In this document: in pieces, positions 46,565 through 56,291 of the stretch
Layout: the number at the start of each line of letters is the position of its first letter
Position numbering within the stretch: position 1 is the first letter of the stretch
Origin: Tenacibaculum aquimarinum
Lineage (GTDB): Bacteria; Bacteroidota; Bacteroidia; Flavobacteriales; Flavobacteriaceae
Assembly (NCBI RefSeq): GCF_022478115.1
Contig: NZ_JAKGSC010000001.1
Span: 682,001 to 746,000 of the forward strand
Length of the DNA stretch: 64,000 nt
Reading direction: 5' to 3'
Translations under genes and position numbers: made by a program
The notes under the pieces: generated by a model
Database searches by the model: none
What the model was told of the DNA's origin: nothing
What the model saw: the letters and a program-made list of their open reading frames with translations, nothing else

Positions 46565-49396
46565 ATGAAAATTATCTATCAACTTTTAATGTTGTTTATT
46601 ACAACTGCATTGTGTGCACAACAGCCAGCAACTTCTACAAATATTGTACAAAATGCTTTAAAACAAAAAGCAGCTTTAGCTAAAACATCACTTGTAAAAA
46701 ATATTCCATTTAAAAGTATTGGGCCAACAGTTATGAGTGGGCGTGTGGTAGATGTAGATGTAAATCCTAATAACACAACAGAATTTTATGTTGGTTATGC
46801 TTCTGGCGGATTGTGGTATACAAACAATAACGGAACAACGCTTACGCCAGTTTTAGACAACTCTCCAACGCAAAACATCGGTGATATTGCCGTAGATTGG
46901 AATAATGGAACTATTTGGGTTGGAACAGGAGAAAACAACTCTTCGCGTTCTAGTTATGCCGGAATTGGTATTTTAAAATCTACAGATAAAGGAAAAACTT
47001 GGGAAAATGTTGGTTTGCTAGACAGTCATCATATTGGGCGAATCTTAATCAACCCTAAAAACCCAAATGAAGTTCTCGTTGGAGCTATTGGACATTTATA
47101 TTCTCCAAATTCAGAAAGAGGTATTTTTAAAACTACTGATGGAGGAAAAACGTGGCGTAAAACATTATTTATTGATGAAAATACAGGAATTATAGATGTT
47201 GCAGTTGCACCAGAAAATTTTAATGTTATGTATGCAGCCTCTTGGGAAAGAGAACGTAAAGCATGGAATTTTGATGGAGATGGGAAAAATTCTTCAATTT
47301 ATAAATCTACAGATGCCGGTAATACTTGGTCAAAAATTTCTGATGAAAGTGGATTTCCTATTGGAGATGGAGTTGGTAGAATAGGATTGGCTGTTTTTAA
47401 TGAAAATATAGTGTATGCTTTACATGACAGTCAATACCGAAGAAAACCAGAGAGTAAAAAAACAGCGTCTTTTAACTTTTCAAAAAAACAATTTGAAAAT
47501 TTAAGTTCTGCTGATGTCTTAGCATTAAGAAATAAAACCTTAGATAATTATTTGAAAGCCTATGGTTTTCAAGAAAAATTTAGAGCAGAAAACGCAAAAC
47601 AATTATTAAGACCTGGAGGTGTTAAGCCAAAAGAATTAATGACTTTCTTAGAAAATGAAATGGCAGTAGCTTTTGAAGAACCAGTAATAGGTGCTGAGGT
47701 TTTTAAAACAATAGATGGAGGTAAAAACTGGCAAAAAACAAACACTATGTATTTAGATGGTATTTATAGTTCTTATGGATATTATTTTGGTGAAATTAGA
47801 GTAGACTTACAAGACGAAAACAGTATTTATGTTTTAGGTGTTGGCATTATTAAATCTAAAGATGGCGGTAAAACATTTACGTCTATTAGTAGCGAAAATG
47901 TACATGCAGATCATCAAGCATTATGGGTAAATCCTAAAAAAACTGGACATTTAATTGAAGGAAATGATGGTGGATTAAACATTTCTTATGATGATGGAGA
48001 AAACTGGATAAAATTAAACAATGCAGCTGTTGGACAATTTTATACGGTGTATGCAGACAATCAAAAAAACTATAACGTTTATGGTGGTTTGCAAGATAAT
48101 GGTGTTTGGTTTGGACCTAATAATGCAAAGATTGAAAAAAGATGGCATCAAACAGGTCAAAATCCTTATAAGTCAATTATGGGCGGAGACGGAATGCAAG
48201 TTCAGGTAGATGATAGAAACCCTAATATTGTATATACAGGTTATCAATTCGGGAATTATTATCGCTTAAATTTAGAAACTGAGGAACAAGAATATATTCA
48301 ACCAAAACCAAAAAAAGACGAAAAACCGTATCGTTTTAACTGGCAAACTCCAATTCATTTATCAAAACACAATCAAGATATCTTGTATTTAGGAGGAAAT
48401 AAATTACACCGTTCTTTAGACAAAGGAGATAATTGGGAAGAAATTTCTGAAGATTTAACCACTGGCGGAAAAGAAGGAAATGTTGCGTACGGAACGCTAA
48501 CTAGTATTTCTGAAAGTCCTTTTCAATTTGGTTTAATTTATACAGGTTCAGATGACGGTTATATTAATATTACAAAAAACGGTGGAGGAAATTGGACACG
48601 CATTTCTAATAACTTACCGCAAAATTTATGGGTTTCTAGAGTAATCGCTTCAAAATTTAAAAAAGAACGCGTGTATGCAACTTTAAACGGATATCGATTT
48701 GATGATTTTACAAGCTACGTTTATGTTTCTGAAGATTATGGACAAACATGGAAAAGTATAAGTAGTAACATTCCAACAGCGGCTGTTAATGTTATAAAAG
48801 AAGATTCAGAAAATGAAAATGTTTTGTACTTAGGAACAGATAATGGTTTGTATGTTTCTTTTAATCAAGGAAATTCTTGGGAAGTGTTTAGTAACAACTT
48901 ACCTAATGTTGCTGTACACGATTTAGTAATTCAGCCAACAGCAAAAGATTTAATTGTTGGTACACATGGTAGAAGTATTTACAAGGCAAATATTGAAACT
49001 ATACAAGGAGTTTCTGAAACTATTTTAGCAAAATCAACACATCTTTTTTCGGTAAATGATATTAAAAAAAGTAAAAGATGGGGAAGTTCATGGAGTCAAT
49101 GGAGACCGGCAAATACACCAGAAATGAGTATCCCATTTTATGCAAATTCTAATAAAGAAGTAACCTTAGATATTTTTTCTGACAATATAAAAGTAAATAC
49201 AATTAAGGTAAATGCAGACAAGGGTTTTAATGAAGCAAAGTTTGATGTTTCTTTTTCTGAAAAAGGAAGAAAAGCATATGCTAAAAAAAGTAAAGAAACT
49301 AAAGTTGTGGCAGCCAAAAACAACGTATTTTATTTACCAAAAGGAAAGTATACAATTAAATTAAATGGAGAAGCACAAGAATTTGAAGTTAAATAA
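46565..49396 (+). CDS. Sortilin-like / BNR-repeat beta-propeller protein
   Basis: 943 residues with a signal peptide (MKIIYQLLMLFITTALCAQ). The body is a series of BNR/Asp-box repeats, e.g. STDKGKTWENVG, TTDGGKTWRKT, STDAGNTWSKIS, TIDGGKNWQKT, SKDGGKTFTSIS, SYDDGENWIKL and SEDYGQTWKSIS, which form one or two propellers like those of VPS10/sortilin and secreted glycosidase-like proteins. The last ~130 residues are a separate beta domain. It is secreted or surface-exposed; no protease motif and no type IX C-terminal signal were seen. Its function is not known. Confidence 0.87.
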   Translation: MKIIYQLLMLFITTALCAQQPATSTNIVQNALKQKAALAKTSLVKNIPFKSIGPTVMSGRVVDVDVNPNNTTEFYVGYASGGLWYTNNNGTTLTPVLDNSPTQNIGDIAVDWNNGTIWVGTGENNSSRSSYAGIGILKSTDKGKTWENVGLLDSHHIGRILINPKNPNEVLVGAIGHLYSPNSERGIFKTTDGGKTWRKTLFIDENTGIIDVAVAPENFNVMYAASWERERKAWNFDGDGKNSSIYKSTDAGNTWSKISDESGFPIGDGVGRIGLAVFNENIVYALHDSQYRRKPESKKTASFNFSKKQFENLSSADVLALRNKTLDNYLKAYGFQEKFRAENAKQLLRPGGVKPKELMTFLENEMAVAFEEPVIGAEVFKTIDGGKNWQKTNTMYLDGIYSSYGYYFGEIRVDLQDENSIYVLGVGIIKSKDGGKTFTSISSENVHADHQALWVNPKKTGHLIEGNDGGLNISYDDGENWIKLNNAAVGQFYTVYADNQKNYNVYGGLQDNGVWFGPNNAKIEKRWHQTGQNPYKSIMGGDGMQVQVDDRNPNIVYTGYQFGNYYRLNLETEEQEYIQPKPKKDEKPYRFNWQTPIHLSKHNQDILYLGGNKLHRSLDKGDNWEEISEDLTTGGKEGNVAYGTLTSISESPFQFGLIYTGSDDGYINITKNGGGNWTRISNNLPQNLWVSRVIASKFKKERVYATLNGYRFDDFTSYVYVSEDYGQTWKSISSNIPTAAVNVIKEDSENENVLYLGTDNGLYVSFNQGNSWEVFSNNLPNVAVHDLVIQPTAKDLIVGTHGRSIYKANIETIQGVSETILAKSTHLFSVNDIKKSKRWGSSWSQWRPANTPEMSIPFYANSNKEVTLDIFSDNIKVNTIKVNADKGFNEAKFDVSFSEKGRKAYAKKSKETKVVAAKNNVFYLPKGKYTIKLNGEAQEFEVK

Positions 49397-49450
49397 ATAT
49401 GTAACATTTGTTGATTTTTATACTCTAATAAGTATAAATAACTTTTAATT

Positions 49451-49663
49451 ATGAGCAAACCACTAAATTATACCTGTCCAAAATGTAATTCAAAAGACTA
49501 TAAAGTTGGGAAAATGCGAGCCACAGGAGGTTTTTGGACTAAGTTTTTTAACATTCAAAGTGAAAAATTTACAAGTGTTACTTGTAAAAGATGTAGTTAT
49601 ACAGAGTTTTACAAGGCTCCAACTTCTGCATTAAGTAATATTTTTGATTTCTTTGGAAACTAA
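49451..49663 (+). CDS. Zn-ribbon nucleic-acid-binding-like protein
   Basis: 70 residues. Two Cys pairs, CPKC (residues 9-12) and CKRC (45-48), form a zinc ribbon; between them lies GKMRATGGFWTKFFNIQSEKF. This matches the small DUF2082-type Zn-ribbon family found across bacteria. The exact role is unknown. It lies in the same direction as folB, 23 bases upstream, but folB has its own promoter. Confidence 0.8.
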   Translation: MSKPLNYTCPKCNSKDYKVGKMRATGGFWTKFFNIQSEKFTSVTCKRCSYTEFYKAPTSALSNIFDFFGN

Positions 49664-49681
49664 AAAACATTGATATATTTG
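49652..49681 (+). promoter_or_regulatory. Promoter of folB
   Basis: TTTG (49652-49655), 18 bases, TATATTTG (49674-49681). The -33 element lies within the end of the Zn-ribbon gene and the box ends five bases before the folB ATG. Confidence 0.65.
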
Positions 49682-49686
49682 CCATT

Positions 49687-50043
49687 ATGGGAATTATACA
49701 AGTAAACAACATACGCCTTTTTTCTAACCATGGATGTTTAGATGAAGAAGCAAAAATTGGCTCTGAATATAGAGTTGATGTAGAAATAAAAGCATCTTTA
49801 AGAAAATCTTCTAAAACAGATAACTTAGTAGATACGGTAGATTATGTGCATTTAAATCATATTGTAAAAGAAGAAATGGCAATACGATCGGAGTTGCTAG
49901 AACACGTTGCAGAGCGCATTTTAACACGTTTTTTTAAAGAAATTAGAATGATACGAAGAGCAAAAGTTAGTGTTGCAAAAATAAACCCACCAATAGGCGG
50001 AAACGTAGCAGAAGTAGTTATTGTTTTAACAAAAAAGCGTTAA
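49687..50043 (+). CDS. folB: Dihydroneopterin aldolase
   Basis: 118 residues, normal for FolB. NNIRLFSNHGCLDEEAKIGSEY carries the substrate-side Glu, DTVDYVHLNHIV is the conserved DTVNY-type motif, LLEHVAERI is next, and the catalytic Lys is in KINPPIGGNVAEV. It cleaves 7,8-dihydroneopterin to the pterin alcohol for folate synthesis. A promoter sits directly in front of it. No other folate genes are adjacent. Confidence 0.94.
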   Translation: MGIIQVNNIRLFSNHGCLDEEAKIGSEYRVDVEIKASLRKSSKTDNLVDTVDYVHLNHIVKEEMAIRSELLEHVAERILTRFFKEIRMIRRAKVSVAKINPPIGGNVAEVVIVLTKKR

Positions 50044-50127
50044 AATTAAAAAATGCTTGTAATACTTGTAAATTTACGTAAATTTGCAATCCTTAAAACA
50101 GGTTGTTATTTGTTTTAAAACTTAAAA

Positions 50128-50198
50128 GGTGTCTTGGCCGAGTGGCTAGGCAATGGTTTGCAAAACCATGTACAGCGGTTCGAATCCGCTAGACACCT
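50128..50198 (+). tRNA. tRNA-Cys (anticodon GCA)
   Basis: A full cloverleaf: acceptor GGTGTCT/AGACACC, anticodon stem ATGGT/ACCAT with loop TTGCAAA (anticodon GCA at 50162 region), T arm AGCGG-TTCGAAT-CCGCT. The discriminator base is T, which is the Cys identity base. CCA is not encoded. Confidence 0.97.
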
Positions 50199-50199
50199 C

Positions 50200-50237
50200 A
50201 AAAAACTCTATTAATCGTAAGATTTTTAGAGTTTTTT
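50200..50237 (+). terminator. Terminator after tRNA-Cys
   Basis: AAAAAACTCTA (50200-50210) with TAGAGTTTTTT (50227-50237) and an inner AATC/GATT pair; T run at the end. It touches the stop of the convergent 517-residue gene. Confidence 0.75.
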
Positions 50238-51789
50238 ACTTTTTAGCGTTTTTCTCCTGAATAATTTCGGCGATAGGTTTGTTCTCAATCTTACTTTCTA
50301 GCCAAGATAAAATGTCTAAATAAAGGAAAGCTCTTTTTTCAAAAGGATGATTTTCGTATAATTTTAATCGACCATGAATCTTTTTAAATTCATTCTTCAT
50401 TTCATTAGGAAAAACATCTTGAAGAGATTTTATAGAGAAAATAAACTCCTTTTGAACCTCTTGTAAGTTTTCCATTTTTAGCAAGAACTTATAGGTTTCT
50501 TTAAATTGCTTTTCTAAATGATAGTCTAAGCCACACTCATAATGCGCAATTAAACTTAAAATCCTTGCAAAACACTGTAAATCTTCGCCAACATATAGGT
50601 TTTTAGCGCTAATTATTTTAGAAAGATATTCTATACATTTCTTGTTTTCACCCATTCCAAAATACAAACAGGCAATTTTATAATACAACGTTATTATATG
50701 ATGTTTGTCTAATCTATTATTGTATTCAAGCGCTTTTTTATTAATTTCTTCAACTAAATATTCACCTTTATTAAAAGTTCCTTCTAAAAAATGTTTGTGA
50801 AGTTGATTGGCATAATAATATTGAAAAATTAAAATTTCAGTATTGCCATTTATTGGAATTTGATCTTCATTAATTGCTTTTTCAAACAAAATCAACTCTT
50901 TATTAAACTCTTTTTTATGTTGAATGATAAATAAAGATTCCAATAAATAATTAATCCCTTTTAGATAAAAAACAGGGTTTAATTGAATCATTTTTGGGTA
51001 TTCTCTAAATAAATTTACCCAACTAGAAGAGTATTTGTAGCCGTTTATAAAATTTTGTGTTAAAAAACTTCGCCACAAATGCGCTTTATATAACCAAAGA
51101 CGTTCTCTAAAACCCAAAGATTTGTACTCAAAATCAGGTAATCTAGAATCAAAATAACCGTTTATTTTTTCAAGTTCATCATTATTACGAGCATAACCTG
51201 TTTTTAATAAAACACCGTATAATTGTAAAGATAAATTAGATAATTTACTGGTAAGTACATTTTGTTGACTTAATTCTTTGGCTTGTATAGTAAGTTCATC
51301 CGCTCTCGTATCAATACTTCTTGTTATGTATTGACTTTCAATTATTTTTTCTAATTCAACAATTTCATAAGCAATATTTTTTTCTTCATTATCAATTGCT
51401 AGTGTTTTTGCTTTGTCAAGTAGTTTTAAACTTTGTTTGTATAAACCTTTTTGATATAAAACTGTAGCAAAATCCAATTGCTCACGTACCTGAACCCTAA
51501 TGTTTTTATGTGCAGGATTCATTCGTAAACTAACCAATATTTGTTTGTATAAATGCGCTTTTAAATTAGATAATTGCTGTTTACTTACAATACCTTTATT
51601 TAAAATTGCTTTCTCATCGTACTTTTTTTGCTTTTCTAAAAATTTGAATAAAATAAAAAATTTTGCATCAGTATTACCACCTAATCTACCAATATACAAG
51701 TTAAATTGGCGCTTTTCTGACTTAGTTAAAGACTGAATTAGTACAAATAAAGCATCATTTTGTTGGTTAGATTTTGTAAAAAAATTCAT
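50236..51789 (-). CDS. Conserved Bacteroidota helical-repeat protein
   Basis: 517 residues, no signal peptide or membrane helix. Rich in amphipathic helices with a TPR-like spacing (ATVLYQKGLYKQSLKLLDKA, about 98-117; HHIITLYYKIACLYFGMGENKKCIEYL, about 370). The start MNFFTKSNQQNDALFVLIQSLTKSEKRQFNLY is typical of a conserved Bacteroidota protein of unknown function. It is divergent from leuA. I infer a scaffold role only from the repeats. Confidence 0.75.
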   Translation of the reverse strand: MNFFTKSNQQNDALFVLIQSLTKSEKRQFNLYIGRLGGNTDAKFFILFKFLEKQKKYDEKAILNKGIVSKQQLSNLKAHLYKQILVSLRMNPAHKNIRVQVREQLDFATVLYQKGLYKQSLKLLDKAKTLAIDNEEKNIAYEIVELEKIIESQYITRSIDTRADELTIQAKELSQQNVLTSKLSNLSLQLYGVLLKTGYARNNDELEKINGYFDSRLPDFEYKSLGFRERLWLYKAHLWRSFLTQNFINGYKYSSSWVNLFREYPKMIQLNPVFYLKGINYLLESLFIIQHKKEFNKELILFEKAINEDQIPINGNTEILIFQYYYANQLHKHFLEGTFNKGEYLVEEINKKALEYNNRLDKHHIITLYYKIACLYFGMGENKKCIEYLSKIISAKNLYVGEDLQCFARILSLIAHYECGLDYHLEKQFKETYKFLLKMENLQEVQKEFIFSIKSLQDVFPNEMKNEFKKIHGRLKLYENHPFEKRAFLYLDILSWLESKIENKPIAEIIQEKNAKK

Positions 51790-51884
51790 TTAAAATACTG
51801 TTAATTAGTGTTTTATGTTTTTATTTATATAACTTGATGTCGTGAAAAGTTTTTAAGAGTAAACTTTTATGAATAGCCAATATA

Positions 51885-51892
51885 TACATTTG
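51885..51892 (+). promoter_or_regulatory. -7 promoter box of the leu operon
   Basis: TACATTTG, 27 bases before the leuA ATG. A short inverted repeat, AAAAGTTT/AAACTTTT (51846-51868), lies just upstream and could be an operator. Confidence 0.5.
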
Positions 51893-51919
51893 ATTCTATA
51901 ATGATAATTATTTTAGATA

Positions 51920-53095
51920 ATGAATAACGATAAAATCCAAATATTTGACACAACACTGCGTGATGGCGAACAAGTTCCAGGTTGTAAATTAAACACTGAA
52001 CAAAAAGTTATTATTGCAGGAAAATTAGATTTATTAGGAGTTGATGTTATTGAAGCTGGTTTCCCAGTTTCTAGCCCTGGAGATTTTAAATCTGTAGAAG
52101 AAATTTCTAAAATAGTAAAAAACGCTACAGTTTGTGGTTTAACTAGAGCTGTAGAAAATGATATAAAAGTAGCTTCGGAAGCTTTAAAATATGCTGTAAA
52201 ACCAAGAATACATACAGGAATTGGAACTTCAGATTCGCATATATTTCATAAATTTAAGTCTAACAAAGATGCAATAATTGAGCGTGCTTTTAATGCTGTA
52301 AAATACGCAAAGTCTTTTGTTGAAGATGTAGAGTTTTATGCTGAAGATGCAGGAAGAACAGATAACGAGTATTTAGCTAGAGTTTGTGAAGCAGCAATTA
52401 AAGCAGGTGCAACGGTTTTAAATATTCCTGATACAACAGGTTATTGTTTACCAAGTGAATATGGTGCCAAAATTAAGTACTTAAAAGAAAACGTAAAAGG
52501 TATAGAAAAAGCAATTTTATCTTGCCATTGCCATAACGATTTAGGTTTAGCAACAGCTAATTCTATTGAAGGTGTTATAAATGGAGCTCGCCAAATTGAA
52601 TGTACCATTAATGGTATTGGAGAACGTGCAGGAAATACTGCTTTAGAAGAGGTTGTTATGGTTTTAAAACAACACCCTTATCTAAATTTAGATACAAATA
52701 TTAACACACAAATGTTGTATGGAATGAGTCAACTTGTTTCAGAAAGTATGGGTATTTATACGCAACCTAACAAGGCAATTGTTGGTGCAAATGCATTTGC
52801 TCATAGTTCTGGAATTCATCAAGATGGCGTTATAAAAAACCGTGAAACTTATGAGATTATAGATCCAAAAGATGTAGGTGTAACAGAATCTGCTATTGTT
52901 TTAACAGCAAGAAGTGGTAGAGCAGCTTTAGCTTATAGAGCAAAGAATGTAGGTTATGAATTAACAAAACTACAATTAGATGAAATTTATGCAAGCTTTC
53001 TAACTTTTGCAGATAAAAAGAAAGAAATTAATGATGCAGATATTCATCAAATAATAGAAACTAGTAAAATTTACAAACAAATAATTTCTGCATAG
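51920..53095 (+). CDS. leuA: 2-isopropylmalate synthase, short form
   Basis: 391 residues. The HMGL-like TIM barrel has [16 protein letters not shown] at the N-terminus, [15 protein letters not shown] with the metal-binding HxH, and [15 protein letters not shown]. The protein ends soon after the linker helices ([14 protein letters not shown]), so the C-terminal leucine-binding regulatory domain of the 500-residue enzymes is missing. It condenses acetyl-CoA with 2-oxoisovalerate. A homocitrate or (R)-citramalate synthase is possible from the fold, but the leuCDB neighbours settle the role. leuC starts at the next base after its stop. Confidence 0.93.
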   Translation: MNNDKIQIFDTTLRDGEQVPGCKLNTEQKVIIAGKLDLLGVDVIEAGFPVSSPGDFKSVEEISKIVKNATVCGLTRAVENDIKVASEALKYAVKPRIHTGIGTSDSHIFHKFKSNKDAIIERAFNAVKYAKSFVEDVEFYAEDAGRTDNEYLARVCEAAIKAGATVLNIPDTTGYCLPSEYGAKIKYLKENVKGIEKAILSCHCHNDLGLATANSIEGVINGARQIECTINGIGERAGNTALEEVVMVLKQHPYLNLDTNINTQMLYGMSQLVSESMGIYTQPNKAIVGANAFAHSSGIHQDGVIKNRETYEIIDPKDVGVTESAIVLTARSGRAALAYRAKNVGYELTKLQLDEIYASFLTFADKKKEINDADIHQIIETSKIYKQIISA

Positions 53096-54478
53096 ATGAA
53101 GAAGACACTATTTGATAAAGTCTGGGATGCACATGTTGTAGACACTATAGAAAATGGACCGCAGGTTCTATATATAGATAAACACTTAATACACGAAGTA
53201 ACAAGTCCGCAAGCTTTTAATGAATTAGAAGATCGCGGAATTCCTGTATTTAGACCAAACCAGATTGTAGCAACCGCAGATCATAATACACCAACACAAA
53301 ATCAAGATCAACCAATAAAAGATGAGTTGTCTAGAAAACAGCTAGAACAATTATCAAAAAATTGCCATAAAAATAACATCACATTATTTGAATTAGGTCA
53401 TAAATACAATGGCATTGTACATGTTATGGCTCCAGAATTAGGTATTACGCAACCGGGAATGACTATGGTTTGTGGAGATAGTCATACCTCAACTCATGGT
53501 GCATTCGGAACTATTGCATTTGGTATAGGAACAAGTCAAGTAGCACAAGTCTTTGCTAGTCAATGTTTGTTACTTACAAAACCAAAAAGTTTACGAGTTT
53601 CGGTTAATGGTAAATTAAAGAATGGCGTCTTACCAAAAGACGTTATTCTTTATATTATTTCTAAATTAGGTACTAATTCTGGTACAGGATATTTTTGCGA
53701 ATACGCAGGAAATGTCTTTGAAGAAATGAGTATGGAAGGAAGAATGACAGTTTGTAATATGAGTATAGAAATGGGTGCTCGTGGAGGAATGATTGCTCCA
53801 GATCAAACCACATTTGATTATGTTGAAGGAAGAGAATATGCTCCAAAAGGAGAAGCTTTTGATAAAAAAGTAGCGCATTGGAAAACATTACCAACCGATG
53901 AAGGAGCAACTTTTGATAAAGAATATTCTTTTGACGCAGAAGATATAGAACCAATGATTACCTATGGAACTAATCCTGGAATGGGAATTAAAATCACAGA
54001 AAATATTCCTGTAGAAGACAATGCTTCTTTTAAAAAGTCTTTAGAATACATGAATTTTGAAGCTGGAGAAAGTTTGATAAATAAACCAATTAACTACGTA
54101 TTTATTGGTAGTTGTACTAATTCTAGAATTGAAGATTTTAGAGTGGCAGCAAACTTTATAAAAGGAAAACAAAAAGCAGCAAATGTTACTGCTTGGTTAG
54201 TTCCGGGAAGTAAACAAGTAGAAACACAAATTATAGAAGAAGGTTTAAAAGATATTTTTGACGAAGCTGGTTTTGAATTAAGACAACCAGGTTGTTCGGC
54301 ATGTTTAGCAATGAATGATGATAAAATTCCGCAAGGAGAATATTGCGTTTCTACTTCAAACAGAAATTTTGAAGGAAGACAAGGACAAGGTTCTAGAACT
54401 ATTTTAGCAAGTCCGTTAGTAGCTGCAGCAACTGCTGTAGAAGGAAAAATTATTGATATTACAAAACAACTTAATTAA
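53096..54478 (+). CDS. leuC: 3-isopropylmalate dehydratase large subunit
   Basis: 460 residues of the aconitase family. The [4Fe-4S] ligands are seen in [13 protein letters not shown] and in [12 protein letters not shown] (two Cys); [15 protein letters not shown] is the substrate-site stretch. With LeuD it isomerises 2- to 3-isopropylmalate. It abuts leuA and leuD starts two bases after its stop. Confidence 0.97.
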   Translation: MKKTLFDKVWDAHVVDTIENGPQVLYIDKHLIHEVTSPQAFNELEDRGIPVFRPNQIVATADHNTPTQNQDQPIKDELSRKQLEQLSKNCHKNNITLFELGHKYNGIVHVMAPELGITQPGMTMVCGDSHTSTHGAFGTIAFGIGTSQVAQVFASQCLLLTKPKSLRVSVNGKLKNGVLPKDVILYIISKLGTNSGTGYFCEYAGNVFEEMSMEGRMTVCNMSIEMGARGGMIAPDQTTFDYVEGREYAPKGEAFDKKVAHWKTLPTDEGATFDKEYSFDAEDIEPMITYGTNPGMGIKITENIPVEDNASFKKSLEYMNFEAGESLINKPINYVFIGSCTNSRIEDFRVAANFIKGKQKAANVTAWLVPGSKQVETQIIEEGLKDIFDEAGFELRQPGCSACLAMNDDKIPQGEYCVSTSNRNFEGRQGQGSRTILASPLVAAATAVEGKIIDITKQLN

Positions 54479-54479
54479 T

Positions 54480-55070
54480 ATGGAAAAGTTTACAACATTA
54501 AATTCTAAGGCAATTCCGTTACAAATTGAGAATGTAGATACAGATCAAATAATACCTGCTCGTTTTTTAAAAGCAACAGATAAAAAAGGATTTGGTGATA
54601 ATGTTTTTAGAGATTGGAGATTTAAAAAAGACGGTTCTATAAATGCAGATTTTGCTTTAAACAATGCTAATTACTCTGGTACAATTTTAGTTGCTGGAGA
54701 TAATTTTGGTTGTGGTTCTAGTAGAGAACATGCAGCTTGGGCTTTAACTGGTTATGGCTTTAAAGTAGTTGTTTCTAGTTTTTTTGCTGACATTTTTAAA
54801 GGTAATGCACTAAACAATGGTTTGTTGCCTGTACAAGTTTCTGAAAGTTTTTTAAAAGAACTATTAAAAACGATAGAAAACAAGCCAGAAACAGAAATAA
54901 CAGTTAATTTAGAAGCACAGACTATTTCGGTAAATAATACCAATTTGTCTGAATCTTTTGAAATTGATGCATACAAAAAAACATGTATGATTAATGGTTA
55001 TGACGATATTGATTACTTGCTAAGTAAAAAAGCAGTAATTGAAGAATTTGAAAACGCTGCTAGTAGATAA
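54480..55070 (+). CDS. leuD: 3-isopropylmalate dehydratase small subunit
   Basis: 196 residues from the ATG at 54480. It has [16 protein letters not shown] near the start and [16 protein letters not shown], the swivelling-domain active-site segment. An upstream in-frame ATG (54453) lies within leuC and would add nine non-conserved residues, so it is rejected. The dispersed repeat follows directly, before leuB. Confidence 0.96.
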   Translation: MEKFTTLNSKAIPLQIENVDTDQIIPARFLKATDKKGFGDNVFRDWRFKKDGSINADFALNNANYSGTILVAGDNFGCGSSREHAAWALTGYGFKVVVSSFFADIFKGNALNNGLLPVQVSESFLKELLKTIENKPETEITVNLEAQTISVNNTNLSESFEIDAYKKTCMINGYDDIDYLLSKKAVIEEFENAASR

Positions 55071-55072
55071 GC

Positions 55073-55152
55073 GCGTTAGCGATTGAAGAGGCATCCTTTT
55101 TTAAGGAACGAGAAAAAGATATAACGGAAAGCGCGACCTTTAGGGAACGCCC
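55073..55152 (+). repeat. Dispersed ~80-base repeat, copy 3 (inside the leu operon)
   Basis: GCGTTAGCGATTGAAGAGGC at the left end; internal stem ATCCTTTTTT with AAAAAGAT; then ATATAACGGAAAGCGCGACC and an end of TTTAGGGAACGCCC. It fills the leuD-leuB gap. Confidence 0.8.
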
Positions 55153-55170
55153 AAAAAAATAAATAATTAG

Positions 55171-56286
55171 ATGAAATTAAAAATAGCAGTTTTACCAGGA
55201 GATGGTATTGGGCCAGAAGTAACAGAACAAGCAATTAAGGCTTTAAATGCAATTGCTTTAGAGTTTGATCATACATTTACCTATAAACATGCACCAGTTG
55301 GCGCAATAGCAATTGATGAAACAGGAAACCCTTTACCTGAGAAAACATTAGACGTTTGCGAAGCTACAGATGCTATTTTATTTGGCGCTATTGGAGATCC
55401 AAAATATGATAATAATCCGGATGCAAAGGTGCGTCCAGAACAAGGTTTATTGCGTTTGCGTAAATCTTTAGGTTTGTACGCAAACATAAGACCTGTTAAG
55501 GCTTATGAAACGCTATTAGATAAATCGCCTTTAAAAAAGCACATTATTGAAGGTACAGATATTAGTATTTATAGAGAATTAACTGGCGGAATTTATTTTG
55601 GCGAAAAATATTTAAGTGAAGATGGAAATACAGCTTCAGATTTATGTTTATATACAAAGCCAGAAATTGAGCGTATTGCGCATTTAGCTTTTAAAGCTGC
55701 AGGATCAAGAAAAAACAAAGTGACTTTAGTAGACAAAGCAAATGTTTTAGAAAGTTCTAGACTTTGGCGAAAAGTGGTAACTGAAGTTGCCGTAAATTAC
55801 CCAAAAGTAACATTAGATTTCTTGTTTGTAGATAACGCAGCAATGCAAATGATTTTAAATCCAAAACAGTTTGATGTTATTCTAACGGAAAATATGTTTG
55901 GAGATATTATTAGTGATGAAGCTAGTGTAATTGGTGGTTCTATTGGGTTATTAGCATCGGCTTCGGTTGGAGATAAATTTGCAATGTTTGAGCCAATACA
56001 TGGTTCTTATCCACAAGCAAAAGGAAAAGGAATTGCAAATCCTATTGCTTCTATTTTATCTGCTGCAATGCTTTTAGATCATTTTGAATTATTTGAAGAG
56101 GCAGATTTAATTAGAAAAGCTGTAGAAAAAGCATTAATTCTTAATATAACAACTCCAGATTTAAACGCAGATCATAATGTATCTACTTCTAAAGTTGGAG
56201 ATTTTATAGCTGATTATATTTCAAACCCTAATGATTCTAATCTTAATTTTACAAACATCCATTTAGGACAATCTACAATAATATAA
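55171..56286 (+). CDS. leuB: 3-isopropylmalate dehydrogenase
   Basis: 371 residues. KIAVLPGDGIGPEVTEQA at the N-terminus, substrate Arg residues in LLRLRKSLGLYANIRPVK, metal-binding Asp residues in NMFGDIISDEASVIGG, and FEPIHGSYPQAKGKGIANP. It oxidises and decarboxylates 3-isopropylmalate with NAD. It is separated from leuD by 100 bases holding a repeat, but no terminator or promoter is evident between them. Confidence 0.97.
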   Translation: MKLKIAVLPGDGIGPEVTEQAIKALNAIALEFDHTFTYKHAPVGAIAIDETGNPLPEKTLDVCEATDAILFGAIGDPKYDNNPDAKVRPEQGLLRLRKSLGLYANIRPVKAYETLLDKSPLKKHIIEGTDISIYRELTGGIYFGEKYLSEDGNTASDLCLYTKPEIERIAHLAFKAAGSRKNKVTLVDKANVLESSRLWRKVVTEVAVNYPKVTLDFLFVDNAAMQMILNPKQFDVILTENMFGDIISDEASVIGGSIGLLASASVGDKFAMFEPIHGSYPQAKGKGIANPIASILSAAMLLDHFELFEEADLIRKAVEKALILNITTPDLNADHNVSTSKVGDFIADYISNPNDSNLNFTNIHLGQSTII

Positions 56287-56291
56287 ATTAC

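Noticed and set aside
51869..51901. Ten-codon frame MNSQYIHLIL before leuA as a leucine leader peptide
   Set aside because: It contains only two Leu and two Ile codons, no GC-rich attenuator hairpin follows, and it overlaps the TACATTTG -7 box, so it would not be transcribed from that promoter.
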